Shown here in pieces: positions 25,729 through 34,279 of a stretch of DNA of 64,000 bases. The stretch comes from Bacillus sp. V2I10. GTDB taxonomy: Bacteria > Bacillota > Bacilli > Bacillales > Bacillaceae. The notes below the pieces were generated by a model. It saw nothing but the letters and a program-made list of their open reading frames with translations. It searched no databases and was not told the DNA's origin. How positions within the stretch are numbered: the stretch's first letter is position 1; each line of letters begins with the position of its first letter. Location of the stretch: assembly GCF_030817055.1 (NCBI RefSeq), contig NZ_JAUSYV010000001.1, positions 2,504,001-2,568,000 on the forward strand. The letters are read 5' to 3'. The translations under genes were made by a program, and so were the position numbers.

Positions 25729-27138
25729 ATGAAGTTTCCATATGATTTTTTATTCGGAGCAGCTTCTGCTTCTTATCAAATAGAAGGCGCCTGGAATGAA
25801 GATGGTAAAGGAAAGACGAACTGGGATGTCTTTTCAAAGATTCCGGGAAACACGTATAAAGGTACAAACGGAGATGTAGCCATAGACCATTATCATCGCT
25901 ACAAAGAAGATATTAAGTTAATGGCAGAGATGGGCCTTGAATCGTACCGGTTTTCCATTTCATGGGCCCGTATTTTGCCGACAGGAGACGGAGAAGTCAA
26001 TAAAAAGGGCTTGGAATTTTATAATAATGTGATTAATAAATGTTTAAAATATGGTATTGTTCCTTTCGTTACGCTGTATCATTGGGATTTGCCTCTGACC
26101 CTTGAAGAAGACGGAGGATGGACAAATAAGCGAACAGCTGAAGCCTTTGTCAAGTATGCAGATATTTGTTTTCGGTCATTCGGTGACCGCGTCAAACATT
26201 GGATTACATTCAATGAAACAGTTATGTTTTGTGGATTAGGCTATTTAAAAGGAGCGCATCCGCCTGGTATCCAAAACGATGAGAAGAAGTACTTTCAAGC
26301 GACACATTACGTGTTTTATGCACATGCAAAAACCGCAGAAGTCTATAAGGAACTAAAGTCTTACGGCGAGATTGGTATTACCCATGTTTTCTTGCCAGCT
26401 TACAGTATAGATGATAAACATGAGAATGTATTAGCTGCCAGGCATGCCAATGAATATGAAACTTTTTGGTATTATGACCCAATTTTAAAAGGTGAATATC
26501 CGTCTTATGTGGTTGATCAATTAAAGGAGAAAGGCTGGACGCCAAGCTGGACAGAAGAAGAACTGGATACGATAAAAAGAAATGCGGGAAAAAATGATTT
26601 TATAGGACTTAATTATTACCAGCCCATTCGAGTAGAAAAAAATCACGAGGCAGATTCATCCAAGGAACATTCAAGAGAAACATCCACTCTAGCTCCAGGC
26701 AACCCGTCTTTTGATGGTTTTTATCGGACCGTAAAAATGGAGGATAAAACATATACAAAATGGGGATGGGAAATCTCGCCTCAAGGATTTTTAGACGGGC
26801 TGCATATGTTAAAAGATCGTTATGGTGATATTAAAATGTATGTAACAGAAAACGGGCTTGGTGATGAGGATCCGATTATTGATGGTGAAATAGTGGATGT
26901 TCCCCGTATTAAATATATTGAGGAACATTTAAAAGTGATTAAGTGTGCAATCAAAGAAGGCATACATTTAAAAGGGTATTACGCATGGTCTGTCATTGAT
27001 CTATTAAGCTGGTTAAACGGCTATAAAAAGCAATACGGATTTATTTACGTGGATCATCATGATCATTTAAACCGAAAGAAAAAGCTGTCGTTTCATTGGT
27101 ATAAGCATATTATTGAGACGAGAGGAGAAGAGCTGTAA
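25729..27138 (+). CDS. GH1 6-phospho-beta-glucosidase
   Basis: This is a 469-residue (beta/alpha)8 glycoside hydrolase of family 1. The acid/base is Glu-163 (TFNE) and the nucleophile Glu is in VTENGLG (~373). The C-terminal SWLNGYKKQYGFIYVD stretch carries the Ser, Lys and Tyr used by GH1 enzymes that bind a 6-phosphate, so the substrate is probably a phosphorylated beta-glucoside delivered by a PTS. No PTS permease is adjacent, which is unusual. Start ATG 25729 follows ACGGAGGG. It is followed by a terminator and then the GntR regulator. Confidence 0.88.
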   Translation: MKFPYDFLFGAASASYQIEGAWNEDGKGKTNWDVFSKIPGNTYKGTNGDVAIDHYHRYKEDIKLMAEMGLESYRFSISWARILPTGDGEVNKKGLEFYNNVINKCLKYGIVPFVTLYHWDLPLTLEEDGGWTNKRTAEAFVKYADICFRSFGDRVKHWITFNETVMFCGLGYLKGAHPPGIQNDEKKYFQATHYVFYAHAKTAEVYKELKSYGEIGITHVFLPAYSIDDKHENVLAARHANEYETFWYYDPILKGEYPSYVVDQLKEKGWTPSWTEEELDTIKRNAGKNDFIGLNYYQPIRVEKNHEADSSKEHSRETSTLAPGNPSFDGFYRTVKMEDKTYTKWGWEISPQGFLDGLHMLKDRYGDIKMYVTENGLGDEDPIIDGEIVDVPRIKYIEEHLKVIKCAIKEGIHLKGYYAWSVIDLLSWLNGYKKQYGFIYVDHHDHLNRKKKLSFHWYKHIIETRGEEL

Positions 27139-27146
27139 GTAGAAGG

Positions 27147-27176
27147 AAAACCTCTTGATTTTAATCAAGAGGTTTT
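27147..27176 (+). terminator. Terminator of the GH1 gene
   Basis: AAAACCTCTTGATT-TT-AATCAAGAGGTTTT, a 14-bp perfect stem. Confidence 0.85.
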
Positions 27177-27222
27177 GTGTATAATAAAGAATAAATGATT
27201 GAACGAATGATAGGGAGATTAT

Positions 27223-27930
27223 ATGGCTGTAAAATATAAAGAAATAGCTGATTGTTTAGAACTTGAAATTAGGGATGGGAAATTTGATAATACGAAAAAG
27301 CTGCCGACAGAAGAAGAACTGATAAAAAATTTTGAAGTGAGCCGAAATACGATCCGAAAAGCAATTAATCAGCTGGTCAATCGAGGTTATATCTATCAGG
27401 TGCAAGGCAGTGGAATGTTTTTACGGGAAAAATCTGTAACCGATTATATAAACTTAGGCAGTCTTAGAGGATTAACAAAAGATTTGACTTCAAAAAAAAT
27501 TGAGACGAAGATTTTGGATTTACATGTGCTAGAAGCTGATGAAGTAAAAGCAAAACAAATGCGTTGTGAAGCGGGAACAAAACTTTATTATATTAAGCGG
27601 CTCCGAATTGTAGATAAAGAACCCTTCTCAATTGAAATAAGTTACTTTAAAAAAGATATTGTGCCATATTTAAATGAAGATATTGCATCGCGTTCTATTT
27701 ATAGGTACCTTATAGAGGACTTAAAATTAAACATTGGTTTTGCTGACAAAATAATCAACTGCGAAAAAATCGATGAAGCAAGTGCGAGATTGCTCCATGT
27801 TAATCCGCTTGATCCAGCATTGATCATTGAAAATACAGTATTCTTAACTAACGGAACCATCTTTGAATTATCTAATTCATTTTTTCATTATCAAAAAGCA
27901 AAAATCTTAAATCGAATCAATTTTAAATAA
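27223..27930 (+). CDS. GntR/HutC-type repressor with UTRA domain
   Basis: The 235-residue regulator has an N-terminal winged helix (LPTEEELIKNFEVSRNTIRKAINQLVNRG, ~25-55; GSGMFL wing) and a UTRA ligand domain (LYYIKRLRIVDKEPFSIEISYF; S.S.FHY.KA). It resembles B. subtilis YydK/TreR-class repressors of phospho-sugar genes. It probably senses a sugar phosphate and represses the upstream GH1 gene via the palindrome at 25659-25678. Start ATG 27223 follows TAGGGAG. A terminator separates it from the GH1 gene, so it likely has its own weak promoter. Confidence 0.85.
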   Translation: MAVKYKEIADCLELEIRDGKFDNTKKLPTEEELIKNFEVSRNTIRKAINQLVNRGYIYQVQGSGMFLREKSVTDYINLGSLRGLTKDLTSKKIETKILDLHVLEADEVKAKQMRCEAGTKLYYIKRLRIVDKEPFSIEISYFKKDIVPYLNEDIASRSIYRYLIEDLKLNIGFADKIINCEKIDEASARLLHVNPLDPALIIENTVFLTNGTIFELSNSFFHYQKAKILNRINFK

Positions 27931-27940
27931 AATAAAATTT

Positions 27941-27973
27941 AAACCGGTTAAGACTCCTGTTCTTAACCGGTTT
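27941..27973 (+). terminator. Terminator of the GntR gene
   Basis: AAACCGGTTAAGA pairs with TCTTAACCGGTTT across a 7-nt loop. Confidence 0.85.
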
Positions 27974-28081
27974 ATTATATGGAGCAGCTGAAATCGCGCA
28001 GTGTATCTTCGTCTTTCCTGAATTTTTCGGCAGCTTTTTCTTATTGCACTAATTAACGGGGCAGGGCAGAAGAAGGAAATC

Positions 28082-28109
28082 AAAAACCATTCTACATAGA
28101 ATGGTTTTT
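28082..28109. terminator. Bidirectional terminator
   Basis: AAAAACCATTC-TACATA-GAATGGTTTTT, positioned to end the minus-strand yyaT-yyaS operon. Confidence 0.8.
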
Positions 28110-28134
28110 ATCGGTATCACTTTTAATTGATATA

Positions 28135-28758
28135 CTAGTGTTTATCAGGTTGAGTTTTTTCAAGTAGTATATCAATATATGACATAAAGTAATTAAGAAT
28201 CGGACCTCCCAAACATACAGTTAATAGAGTCCCAATGCCGATTGGTCCATTGAATATGATTGCCATTGTCAAGAATAAAAGATAAATTAATGTTCTTGAA
28301 AACAGTATATTCATTTTAGTCAATTCTCGAATTATTAACATTAAACGGTCAACAGGAATTGGAGCAAAATGTGTGTGTAAATAGATGGCAGTTCCTGCCC
28401 CTATGACGATTATGCCTATCCCAAAACAAACAAGTTTACTGAACCATAGTTCTGGTGTTATCAATTGATGCAATAAAAAAAGCCATATATCAATCCCAAC
28501 ACCAGTAATAAAGGCTGTTAGCAAACCTAAAAACTCAGGTCTTTGTCTTTTTAAAAAGGAATTACAAAATATTAGTATGAAGGCTATTATGATTTCCCAA
28601 CTGCCTACAGTAAGACCAACTTTTATAGATAGTCCTACCAAAAGTGCATCAAAAGGTGATGTCCCAAGGTCTGATTGTATAGTCAGTGAAATACCAAGCG
28701 TTAAGATCAAGATTCCTAATCCATAAAAAATATATTTCGTTCTACTTAACCTTTTCAT
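28135..28758 (-). CDS. yyaS: YyaS/YczE-family membrane protein
   Basis: This is a 207-residue integral membrane protein with five to six helices. The IQSDLGTSPFDALLVGL motif is characteristic of the YczE/YyaS family, whose role is not established. It follows the acetyltransferase gene by 2 nt on the minus strand, the same yyaT-yyaS order as in B. subtilis, with the MarR regulator gene divergent. It could be a transporter for a compound also acetylated by YyaT; that is inference. Confidence 0.8.
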   Translation of the reverse strand: MKRLSRTKYIFYGLGILILTLGISLTIQSDLGTSPFDALLVGLSIKVGLTVGSWEIIIAFILIFCNSFLKRQRPEFLGLLTAFITGVGIDIWLFLLHQLITPELWFSKLVCFGIGIIVIGAGTAIYLHTHFAPIPVDRLMLIIRELTKMNILFSRTLIYLLFLTMAIIFNGPIGIGTLLTVCLGGPILNYFMSYIDILLEKTQPDKH

Positions 28759-28760
28759 AA

Positions 28761-29201
28761 TTATTTAATAGATAATTCTTTAGTCATTAAAATGTGTGGA
28801 ATTCCATCTTCCATAAATATACTTGATGAAGTCTGATAGCCAAGTTTTTTGTAAAAACCTTCAGCTTGAGTTTGACCGTGTAATTTAACCCTGTATACTC
28901 CTTTTTCTTCAGCTATTTCTTCTAACGCTTTAATAATTCCTTTTCCAAGTCCAAATTTGCGGTAAGGCTCCATGATACAGATTCTCTCCAATTTACCTAA
29001 GCCATCAACAACTCTTAATCTTCCCGTTCCGGCTGGTTGTTGATTGTAATAGACTAAAATGTGTTCACATAGGCCATTAAGTGTGTCAAATTCGTCAAAT
29101 TCATCTTCAATTGATACGCCTTGTTCCCTAACAAATACTTCTTTTCTGATATGAAATGCTTTTATTAAATCATCTTCCACAGTTATTCTTTTAGATTCCA
29201 C
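28761..29201 (-). CDS. yyaT: GNAT N-acetyltransferase YyaT-like
   Basis: The 146-residue GNAT protein has R(K)EVFVREQGV near the start and the acetyl-CoA motif LERICIMEPYRKFGLGKGIIKALEE (residues ~70-95), then VKLHGQTQAEGFYKKLGYQT. This architecture is the ElaA/YyaT group. The acceptor is unknown. It is the first gene of the yyaT-yyaS operon and is divergent from a frameshifted MarR regulator. Confidence 0.8.
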   Translation of the reverse strand: MESKRITVEDDLIKAFHIRKEVFVREQGVSIEDEFDEFDTLNGLCEHILVYYNQQPAGTGRLRVVDGLGKLERICIMEPYRKFGLGKGIIKALEEIAEEKGVYRVKLHGQTQAEGFYKKLGYQTSSSIFMEDGIPHILMTKELSIK

Positions 29202-29286
29202 TTATCTTCAGCCCTTTCTGGATTTATTTAATCAGACAAGTCATAATTAATTTAAATATCTTTGAACAGTATATAGGAAATTTATA

Positions 29287-29304
29287 TTGTTGTAAATGCA
29301 ACAA
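29287..29304. promoter_or_regulatory. Candidate MarR operator
   Basis: TTGTTGTAAATGCAACAA is an 18-bp palindrome with 6-bp arms. It lies in the divergent region between yyaT and the MarR gene, 20 nt upstream of the latter's start. Confidence 0.45.
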
Positions 29305-29324
29305 AAAAGTTGGGGGTTTTTTGA

Positions 29325-29778
29325 ATGAAGGAAATTCTTCGTGAAATTGGAATGATAGCAAGGGCATTAGACTCTATAAGTAATATAGAATTTAAAGAAT
29401 ATGATCTTACAAAAGGGCAGTATTTGTATCTTATTCGAATCTGTGAAAATCCAGGAATTATTCAAGAAAAGTTAGCAAGAAATGATAAAGGTAGACCGAA
29501 CAACAGCAGCCCGTGCAATAAAAAAACTTGCGATGCAAGGTTTTATTGAAAAGAAAGATGATGATAACAACAAAAAAATAAAAAAACTTTTTCCAACTGG
29601 GAAAGGTGAAAAAGTATATCCCTTTTTAAAGAGAGAAGGAGAATACTCTAATATGGTTGCATTATCTGGATTTTCCGATGAAGAAATAGATATCATTTAT
29701 AATCTTCTTCAAAAGGTTAGAAAAAATATAGAGGTCGATTGGGACTTCGTAAAAAAGGGAAACAAGAGAGAATACTGA
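29325..29778 (+). pseudogene. yybA: MarR-family regulator (YybA-like) broken by a 1-nt insertion
   Basis: The first frame (29325-29549) encodes the MarR N-terminus through IIQEKLA. One extra A near 29477 then shifts it. Removing it restores LAEMIKVDRTTAARAIKKL, the winged-helix recognition helix, and the frame continues to 29778 (98 codons from ATG 29482). The combined ~150 residues match a full MarR protein. In B. subtilis yybA adjoins yyaT in this orientation. If genuine, the mutation removes the repressor and could derepress yyaT-yyaS. Confidence 0.85.
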
Positions 29779-29840
29779 TAAACTAAGAGGTGCGCTTTAG
29801 TTGAGTAAGGTCCCAAGTCTCCTGTGAAACTTGGGTTAAG

Positions 29841-29872
29841 AAAAAACTCGCCAATTTTACGGCGAGTTTTTT
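29841..29872 (+). terminator. Terminator
   Basis: AAAAAACTCGCC-AATTTTAC-GGCGAGTTTTTT. A second hairpin (CCAAGT..ACTTGG) lies just upstream at 29813-29833. Confidence 0.8.
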
Positions 29873-29958
29873 GTGTTTTTTGCCATTGCTTAAGTCAGTC
29901 TGAGCATCAATTAGGTTTTCAAATTGAGAACAACTCCTCAAAACGGAACCTTTTAGTT

Positions 29959-30912
29959 TTATGGGTGCTGCCCTTTTATTTTTATCCGTTGGGGAGCGGA
30001 AAAAAAGCTGTGCAGAAGCATGCCAAGCATGATAAGGAAAATACCAATCAGCGTCAATCCGTCCGGCAGCGGGGCTTGGAGCAGAAGCACTTCACCAAAA
30101 AGAACAAACAGGACTTGAGTGGATTGTGTGGCTTCAACTGAAGCTAATTTTTCCTCATCATTTCTTACGCGATCTGTCGCAATAAAAAATAATGTTGTAG
30201 CAATGACACCCGAGGAAACGGCAACGATAAACGACTGGGTGGTTTGTTCAGCAGATGGTGGACCAACTTTAATTAACCCATAAACTGCAAGAATAAACCA
30301 AAAAGGGAGGCTTGCAAGCGTCATACCTAGCACACGCTGAAATGTATCGAGTCTGCCTCCGCAGACTTCCATCATTTTGCGGTTCCCTAAAGGGTAAGCA
30401 AAAGCCGCGATGACGACTGGGAGGATCCCTGCAAGCAGCTGATTAAAACTGATATCCGTCCCATTTCTTACTTGAATCAAAACGACACCTGCTAAAATAA
30501 TCATCGAAAAACAGAGAGCCTGAATCGGAATCCTCTTTCGCGTTTTAAAAGAATGACTATTCTCATAGAAAAAGGGTGTCAATAGGATTCCGGCTACGAT
30601 CGTCAGCTGCCAGGTGCCAGCAACAAGCCAGCCCGGACCATATGCAGCAGCGTATGTAATCGGTCCGTAGAACAAGACAAATCCTGAAAAGCTCCAAATA
30701 AGCCATTGAAACGGACTTGCTTTCATTTCTGCAAGAAGCTGTTTCATGTTTTTGCGGAAAATCACGATTATCAGTAAAAATGGAACCATAAAAAAGAATC
30801 TGAGAGATGAGCTCCATAACCAGCTTCCCCCTGAAAGTTCCATTGACCGGTTTAAGATAAAAGTGACTGCAAAAAACATGGAAGCAATAATACCGATCAA
30901 GATTTCTCTCAT
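29959..30912 (-). CDS. DMT-superfamily multidrug efflux transporter (EmrE-like, 10 TM)
   Basis: This is a 317-residue membrane protein with about ten helices arranged as two EamA-like halves. It fits the multidrug-resistance efflux family of bacilli (FILNRSMELSGGSWLWSSSLRFFFMVPFL; YAAAYGPGWLVAGTWQ; VEATQSTQVLFVLFGE). It probably exports small organic cations, though the substrate is not certain. Start ATG 30912 is 7 nt from GGGAGG; eight upstream in-frame codons from 30936 overlap that site. Single gene. Confidence 0.75.
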   Translation of the reverse strand: MREILIGIIASMFFAVTFILNRSMELSGGSWLWSSSLRFFFMVPFLLIIVIFRKNMKQLLAEMKASPFQWLIWSFSGFVLFYGPITYAAAYGPGWLVAGTWQLTIVAGILLTPFFYENSHSFKTRKRIPIQALCFSMIILAGVVLIQVRNGTDISFNQLLAGILPVVIAAFAYPLGNRKMMEVCGGRLDTFQRVLGMTLASLPFWFILAVYGLIKVGPPSAEQTTQSFIVAVSSGVIATTLFFIATDRVRNDEEKLASVEATQSTQVLFVLFGEVLLLQAPLPDGLTLIGIFLIMLGMLLHSFFSAPQRIKIKGQHP

Positions 30913-31061
30913 AAATAATCCTCCCTTAGACAGCATGTGTGCAATATATTGTACATGCGGTACTGTTTATTATACGTAATTTTTATAAAATTGAAATAAA
31001 TAATTGGATACATTTATTAAATATGATAAGATGGCATAAATTTTAATAAAGGAGAATCCAA

Positions 31062-31415
31062 ATGATTAATTACCATAATCGCCGCTTTTTGTCTGTAGAA
31101 AATACTGCAAATGGAGAGGTCTCCTCTAAAACTGTTTTCACGTATAAGCAAGATGGCCAAATACTCTCAGCAGCTTATGAAGGCGGAGAGATTGTCAAAG
31201 GGACATTAATTGGGCTTGTCAAAGAAGATGGCACATTGGAATTTAAGTATAATCACGTCAATGTAAATAATGAAATCAGGGGAGGGCACTGCTTTTCCAA
31301 GCCAGAGATATTATCTGACGGCAGAATCAGACTTCATGAAAAATGGCAGTGGTTTGACCGGGATCAGACAGAGGGAGAATCTATTATAGAGGAAATTGTT
31401 AAGGAAGATAATTAG
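31062..31415 (+). CDS. Conserved hypothetical protein
   Basis: The 117-residue soluble protein has alternating beta-strand pattern (NYHNRRFLSVENTANGEV; FTYKQDGQILSAAYEGGEI; HEKWQWFDRDQTEGESIIEEI). Database annotations of this family in bacilli often read n-acetylglutamate synthase, for which I see no catalytic support. It could be a lipocalin-like fold. Start ATG 31062 follows AAAGGAGAA. No operon partners. Confidence 0.65.
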   Translation: MINYHNRRFLSVENTANGEVSSKTVFTYKQDGQILSAAYEGGEIVKGTLIGLVKEDGTLEFKYNHVNVNNEIRGGHCFSKPEILSDGRIRLHEKWQWFDRDQTEGESIIEEIVKEDN

Positions 31416-31469
31416 ACGATTCTTCTCACTTTGTACACAGAATTTTTTAAACTACCAGTCTGCCTTTCT

Positions 31470-31519
31470 TTTTTCTTTCTTGTTATTATCAAAAAAGGGA
31501 AGAAAACAAGAAAGAAAGG
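31470..31519 (+). promoter_or_regulatory. Inverted repeat that would sequester the next gene's ribosome binding site
   Basis: 31470-31484 can pair with 31505-31519: 13 Watson-Crick plus two G-U pairs, 20-nt loop. The right arm contains AAGAAAGG, the ribosome binding site of the DUF2164 gene. Confidence 0.45.
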
Positions 31520-31528
31520 CTGATGAAA

Positions 31529-31774
31529 ATGTTTATTAAATTTACCAAAGAAGAAAAAATGATGATGATTGAAGATATTCAGCGCTATTACTACCAGGAA
31601 AATGGAGATGAAATTGGCGAGCTTGCAGCTGAAAATCTATTGGAGTTCATTAAAGAATCCATCGGACCTCACTTTTATAATCAGGCGATTAAAGACGCCA
31701 AAAATTTAGTTGAACAAAGAATGCAGACGATGGAAGAAGATCTTTATGCACTTGAAAGATCTATTAAAAGATAA
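31529..31774 (+). CDS. DUF2164 family protein
   Basis: This is an 81-residue helical protein of the DUF2164 family: KFTKEEK..MIEDIQRYYYQENGDEIGELAAENLLEFI near the start and GPHFYNQAIKDAK..VEQRM..MEEDLYALER near the end. The function is unknown. Start taken at ATG 31529, 9 nt from AAGAAAGG; ATG 31523 is too close to it. The ribosome binding site lies in a long hairpin, so translation may be controlled. Confidence 0.8.
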   Translation: MFIKFTKEEKMMMIEDIQRYYYQENGDEIGELAAENLLEFIKESIGPHFYNQAIKDAKNLVEQRMQTMEEDLYALERSIKR

Positions 31775-31783
31775 AGTGGTCTT

Positions 31784-31812
31784 AAGCTTACAGCTTCTGT
31801 AAGCTTTTTTTG
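31784..31812 (+). terminator. Terminator
   Basis: AAGCTTACAG-CTT-CTGTAAGCTT followed by T residues. Confidence 0.85.
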
Positions 31813-31882
31813 AACAAAAAAATTGCGAAATCCCTGATGTAATGCTATCTTTTATAGGATTATAGAAAAAAGGTGGATTCGT

Positions 31883-32731
31883 ATGACAAGATTATTTACT
31901 TCAAATAAGCTGAATGCCGTGATGATTATGATGGCATTTGCATTAGTGATTGCCGGATGCAGCAGTTCTACAGAGAAAAAAGAAGAAAAAACGGCATGGG
32001 ATACAATAAAAGAAGAAGGCAAGCTGACAGTTGCTACTTCTGGCACGCTTTATCCAACGTCTTACCACGATTCTGAAACAAATGAGCTGACTGGATATGA
32101 AGTAGAGGTAGTTCGTGAAATGGCGAAGCGCATGGATATGGAAGCAGAATTTTCTGAGATGGCATTTGACGGAATGCTGACATCCATCCAAAGCGGAAAA
32201 GTGGATATCGCTGCAAACGATATTATGATTAATAATGAACGAAAAGAAAAATTCGAATTCGCCAATCCATATAAATTCTCATACGGTACAGCGATGGTCC
32301 GGAAAGATGATCTTTCTGGAATAAAATCATTGGAGGATTTAAAAGGGAAGAAAGCAGCGGGAGAAGCAACGACTACATACATGGCTGTTGCCCGTGAATA
32401 CGGTGCGGAGGAAGTCATTTATGACAATGCAACAAATGATCAATACTTAAGAGATGTATCAACTGGACGAACCGACGTTATTTTAAATGATTATTACCTG
32501 CAGCGCCTTGCGGTTGCAGCGTTTCCTGACTTAAATATTGCCATTCATCCTGACATCAAGTTCAACCCTAACAGCCAGGGCATCATTATGAAAAAGGGCA
32601 GCGCTGAATTGAAAAAGAATATTGATGCAGCATTAAAAGAAATGCATGAAGATGGAACCATTTCCGAAATCTCGAAGAAATTCTTTGATGGTGCTGATGT
32701 TTCAAAAAAACCGAATGTTGATTTTGAGTAA
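31883..32731 (+). CDS. Amino-acid ABC transporter substrate-binding lipoprotein
   Basis: This 282-residue solute-binding protein of family 3 is exported as a lipoprotein (VIAGC lipobox, Cys-26). The polar amino-acid/cystine type is shown by GKLTVATSGTLYPTSYHD, LTGYEVEVVREMAKRM and GRTDVILNDY. It resembles TcyJ/TcyK and YxeM of B. subtilis, but the ligand is uncertain. Start ATG 31883 follows AAAGGTGG. The permease gene follows after 25 nt. Confidence 0.85.
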   Translation: MTRLFTSNKLNAVMIMMAFALVIAGCSSSTEKKEEKTAWDTIKEEGKLTVATSGTLYPTSYHDSETNELTGYEVEVVREMAKRMDMEAEFSEMAFDGMLTSIQSGKVDIAANDIMINNERKEKFEFANPYKFSYGTAMVRKDDLSGIKSLEDLKGKKAAGEATTTYMAVAREYGAEEVIYDNATNDQYLRDVSTGRTDVILNDYYLQRLAVAAFPDLNIAIHPDIKFNPNSQGIIMKKGSAELKKNIDAALKEMHEDGTISEISKKFFDGADVSKKPNVDFE

Positions 32732-32756
32732 CTGGTAACTGAAGAAGGTGAGTGCG

Positions 32757-33434
32757 ATGGGAGATATTCAGTGGGAATACATCTTTAATTATAAACTTGC
32801 TATAGAATCTTTTCCATATGTGATACAAGGGATCTGGAATACCCTGCTCATTTCCTTAGTCAGCATGGCAATCGGTTTGGTGCTCGGTTTTTTTCTCGCA
32901 CTGGGGCGTACTTCTAAGTATTCGTTTTTCACGTGGCCGGCTAGAATCTATATTTCGTTTATGCGAGGGGTTCCGATACTGGTTATTCTGTTTATTTTAT
33001 ATTTTGGTTTTCCGATTATCGGCATCGAGTTCACAGCCATAACGGCTGCTTTAATCGGCTTCAGCTTAAACAGTGCTGCCTATATGGCGGAAATTAACCG
33101 TTCAGCTTTAGCCTCTGTTGACCGAGGACAGTGGGAGGCTTCCAAGTCGCTTGGTCTTTCCTACTGGCAGACGATGAGAGGAATTATTTTGCCGCAGGCT
33201 TTCAGAATTGCGCTGCCTCCTCTTTCTAACGTGCTGCTTGACTTGACGAAAGCATCCTCACTGGCCGCGATGATAACTGTGCCGGAGCTTTTTCAGCAGG
33301 CTAAAATTGTCGGAGGCAGGGAGCTTGATTACATGACAATGTATATTCTCGTTGCCCTCATTTATTGGGGAATTTGTTCTCTTTTGACAATTGTCCAAAA
33401 TCACCTCGAGAAAAGATATGAATACCTAGTATAA
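32757..33434 (+). CDS. Amino-acid ABC transporter permease
   Basis: The 225-residue HisM/GlnP-type permease has about five helices and the EAA loop that docks the ATPase (EASKSLGLSYWQTMRGIILPQAFRIALPPL). It pairs with the preceding binding protein. Start ATG 32757 follows GAAGGTG; GTG 32748 adds three residues inside that site. A terminator follows immediately, so no ATP-binding subunit is encoded here. The ATPase must come from another locus. Confidence 0.88.
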   Translation: MGDIQWEYIFNYKLAIESFPYVIQGIWNTLLISLVSMAIGLVLGFFLALGRTSKYSFFTWPARIYISFMRGVPILVILFILYFGFPIIGIEFTAITAALIGFSLNSAAYMAEINRSALASVDRGQWEASKSLGLSYWQTMRGIILPQAFRIALPPLSNVLLDLTKASSLAAMITVPELFQQAKIVGGRELDYMTMYILVALIYWGICSLLTIVQNHLEKRYEYLV

Positions 33435-33453
33435 ATTCAGGTCACAGCATTGG

Positions 33454-33489
33454 AGCCGGATTTTCATTTATGAGAAAATCCGGCTTCTT
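33454..33489 (+). terminator. Terminator of the ABC transporter genes
   Basis: AGCCGGATTTTC pairs with GAAAATCCGGCT, followed by TCTTT. Confidence 0.85.
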
Positions 33490-33706
33490 TGTTTTTATCT
33501 TTTTTATAAAAGGATTGTACTTGTTCGCGAATAAAAAAGTGCTGGGGAAGGACTTCTGAATTTAATGAAGAATAAATCGTTTTATGCAGGGTTCGTGCAT
33601 GAAGAAGAGATGGCAGAATCCATTACACACTAGTGAAACAGGATCAAATAGAAACGCTAAATGACGCATCGGATGTATATTAATAAACATAAAATGAGGT
33701 GAAGGC

Positions 33707-34126
33707 ATGACTATTAAAGGTTTGAATCATTTTTTATTTTCCGTTACTAATTTGGAGCACTCAATCGAATTTTACCAGCATGTATTTGATGCAAAGTTAT
33801 TAGTAAAAGGAAGAAGCACTGCCTATTTTGATTTAAATGGCATGTGGCTCGCTCTCAATGAGGAAAAAAATATTTCCCGCAGTGAACATAATCAATCATA
33901 TACACATATAGCTTTTTCAATAGATGAAGCGGATTTTGATAAAATGTGTGATCGGTTGGAAAAGTTAAATGTAAACATTCTTTCTGGACGTTCAAGAGAT
34001 GAGAAAGATAAAAAATCGATTTATTTTACAGACCCGGACGGTCATAAGTTTGAGTTTCATACGGGTACACTGGAAGACAGATTAACTTACTATCGACAGG
34101 AGAAAAAACATATGGAATTTTTCTAA
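33707..34126 (+). CDS. fosB: Metallothiol transferase FosB (fosfomycin resistance)
   Basis: FosB inactivates fosfomycin by adding bacillithiol (or cysteine) to its epoxide with a divalent metal. The 139-residue vicinal-oxygen-chelate protein carries the metal ligands His-8 (GLNHFLFS), His-67 (YTHIAF) and Glu-116 (HKFEFHTG), one residue offset from the B. cereus numbering. Start ATG 33707 follows GAGGTGAA. It is a monocistronic chromosomal gene, as in most bacilli, with no sign of mobility around it. Confidence 0.9.
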   Translation: MTIKGLNHFLFSVTNLEHSIEFYQHVFDAKLLVKGRSTAYFDLNGMWLALNEEKNISRSEHNQSYTHIAFSIDEADFDKMCDRLEKLNVNILSGRSRDEKDKKSIYFTDPDGHKFEFHTGTLEDRLTYYRQEKKHMEFF

Positions 34127-34279
34127 TTTCAAACGGGGAAATACTTACTTCTTCACAAATGATATAATTAGGTACCATGCATTTTTTAGGAGAAATAAAG
34201 TGACGCTCTTGATTATATTGGGTATTCATTAGTTGAAAAATAATACAAAATAAAGAAAAGAAGTAAGAGGTAGTGGTTT

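Noticed and set aside
33490..33706. Possible short peptide genes before fosB
   Set aside because: Start codons lack ribosome binding sites and frames are short.
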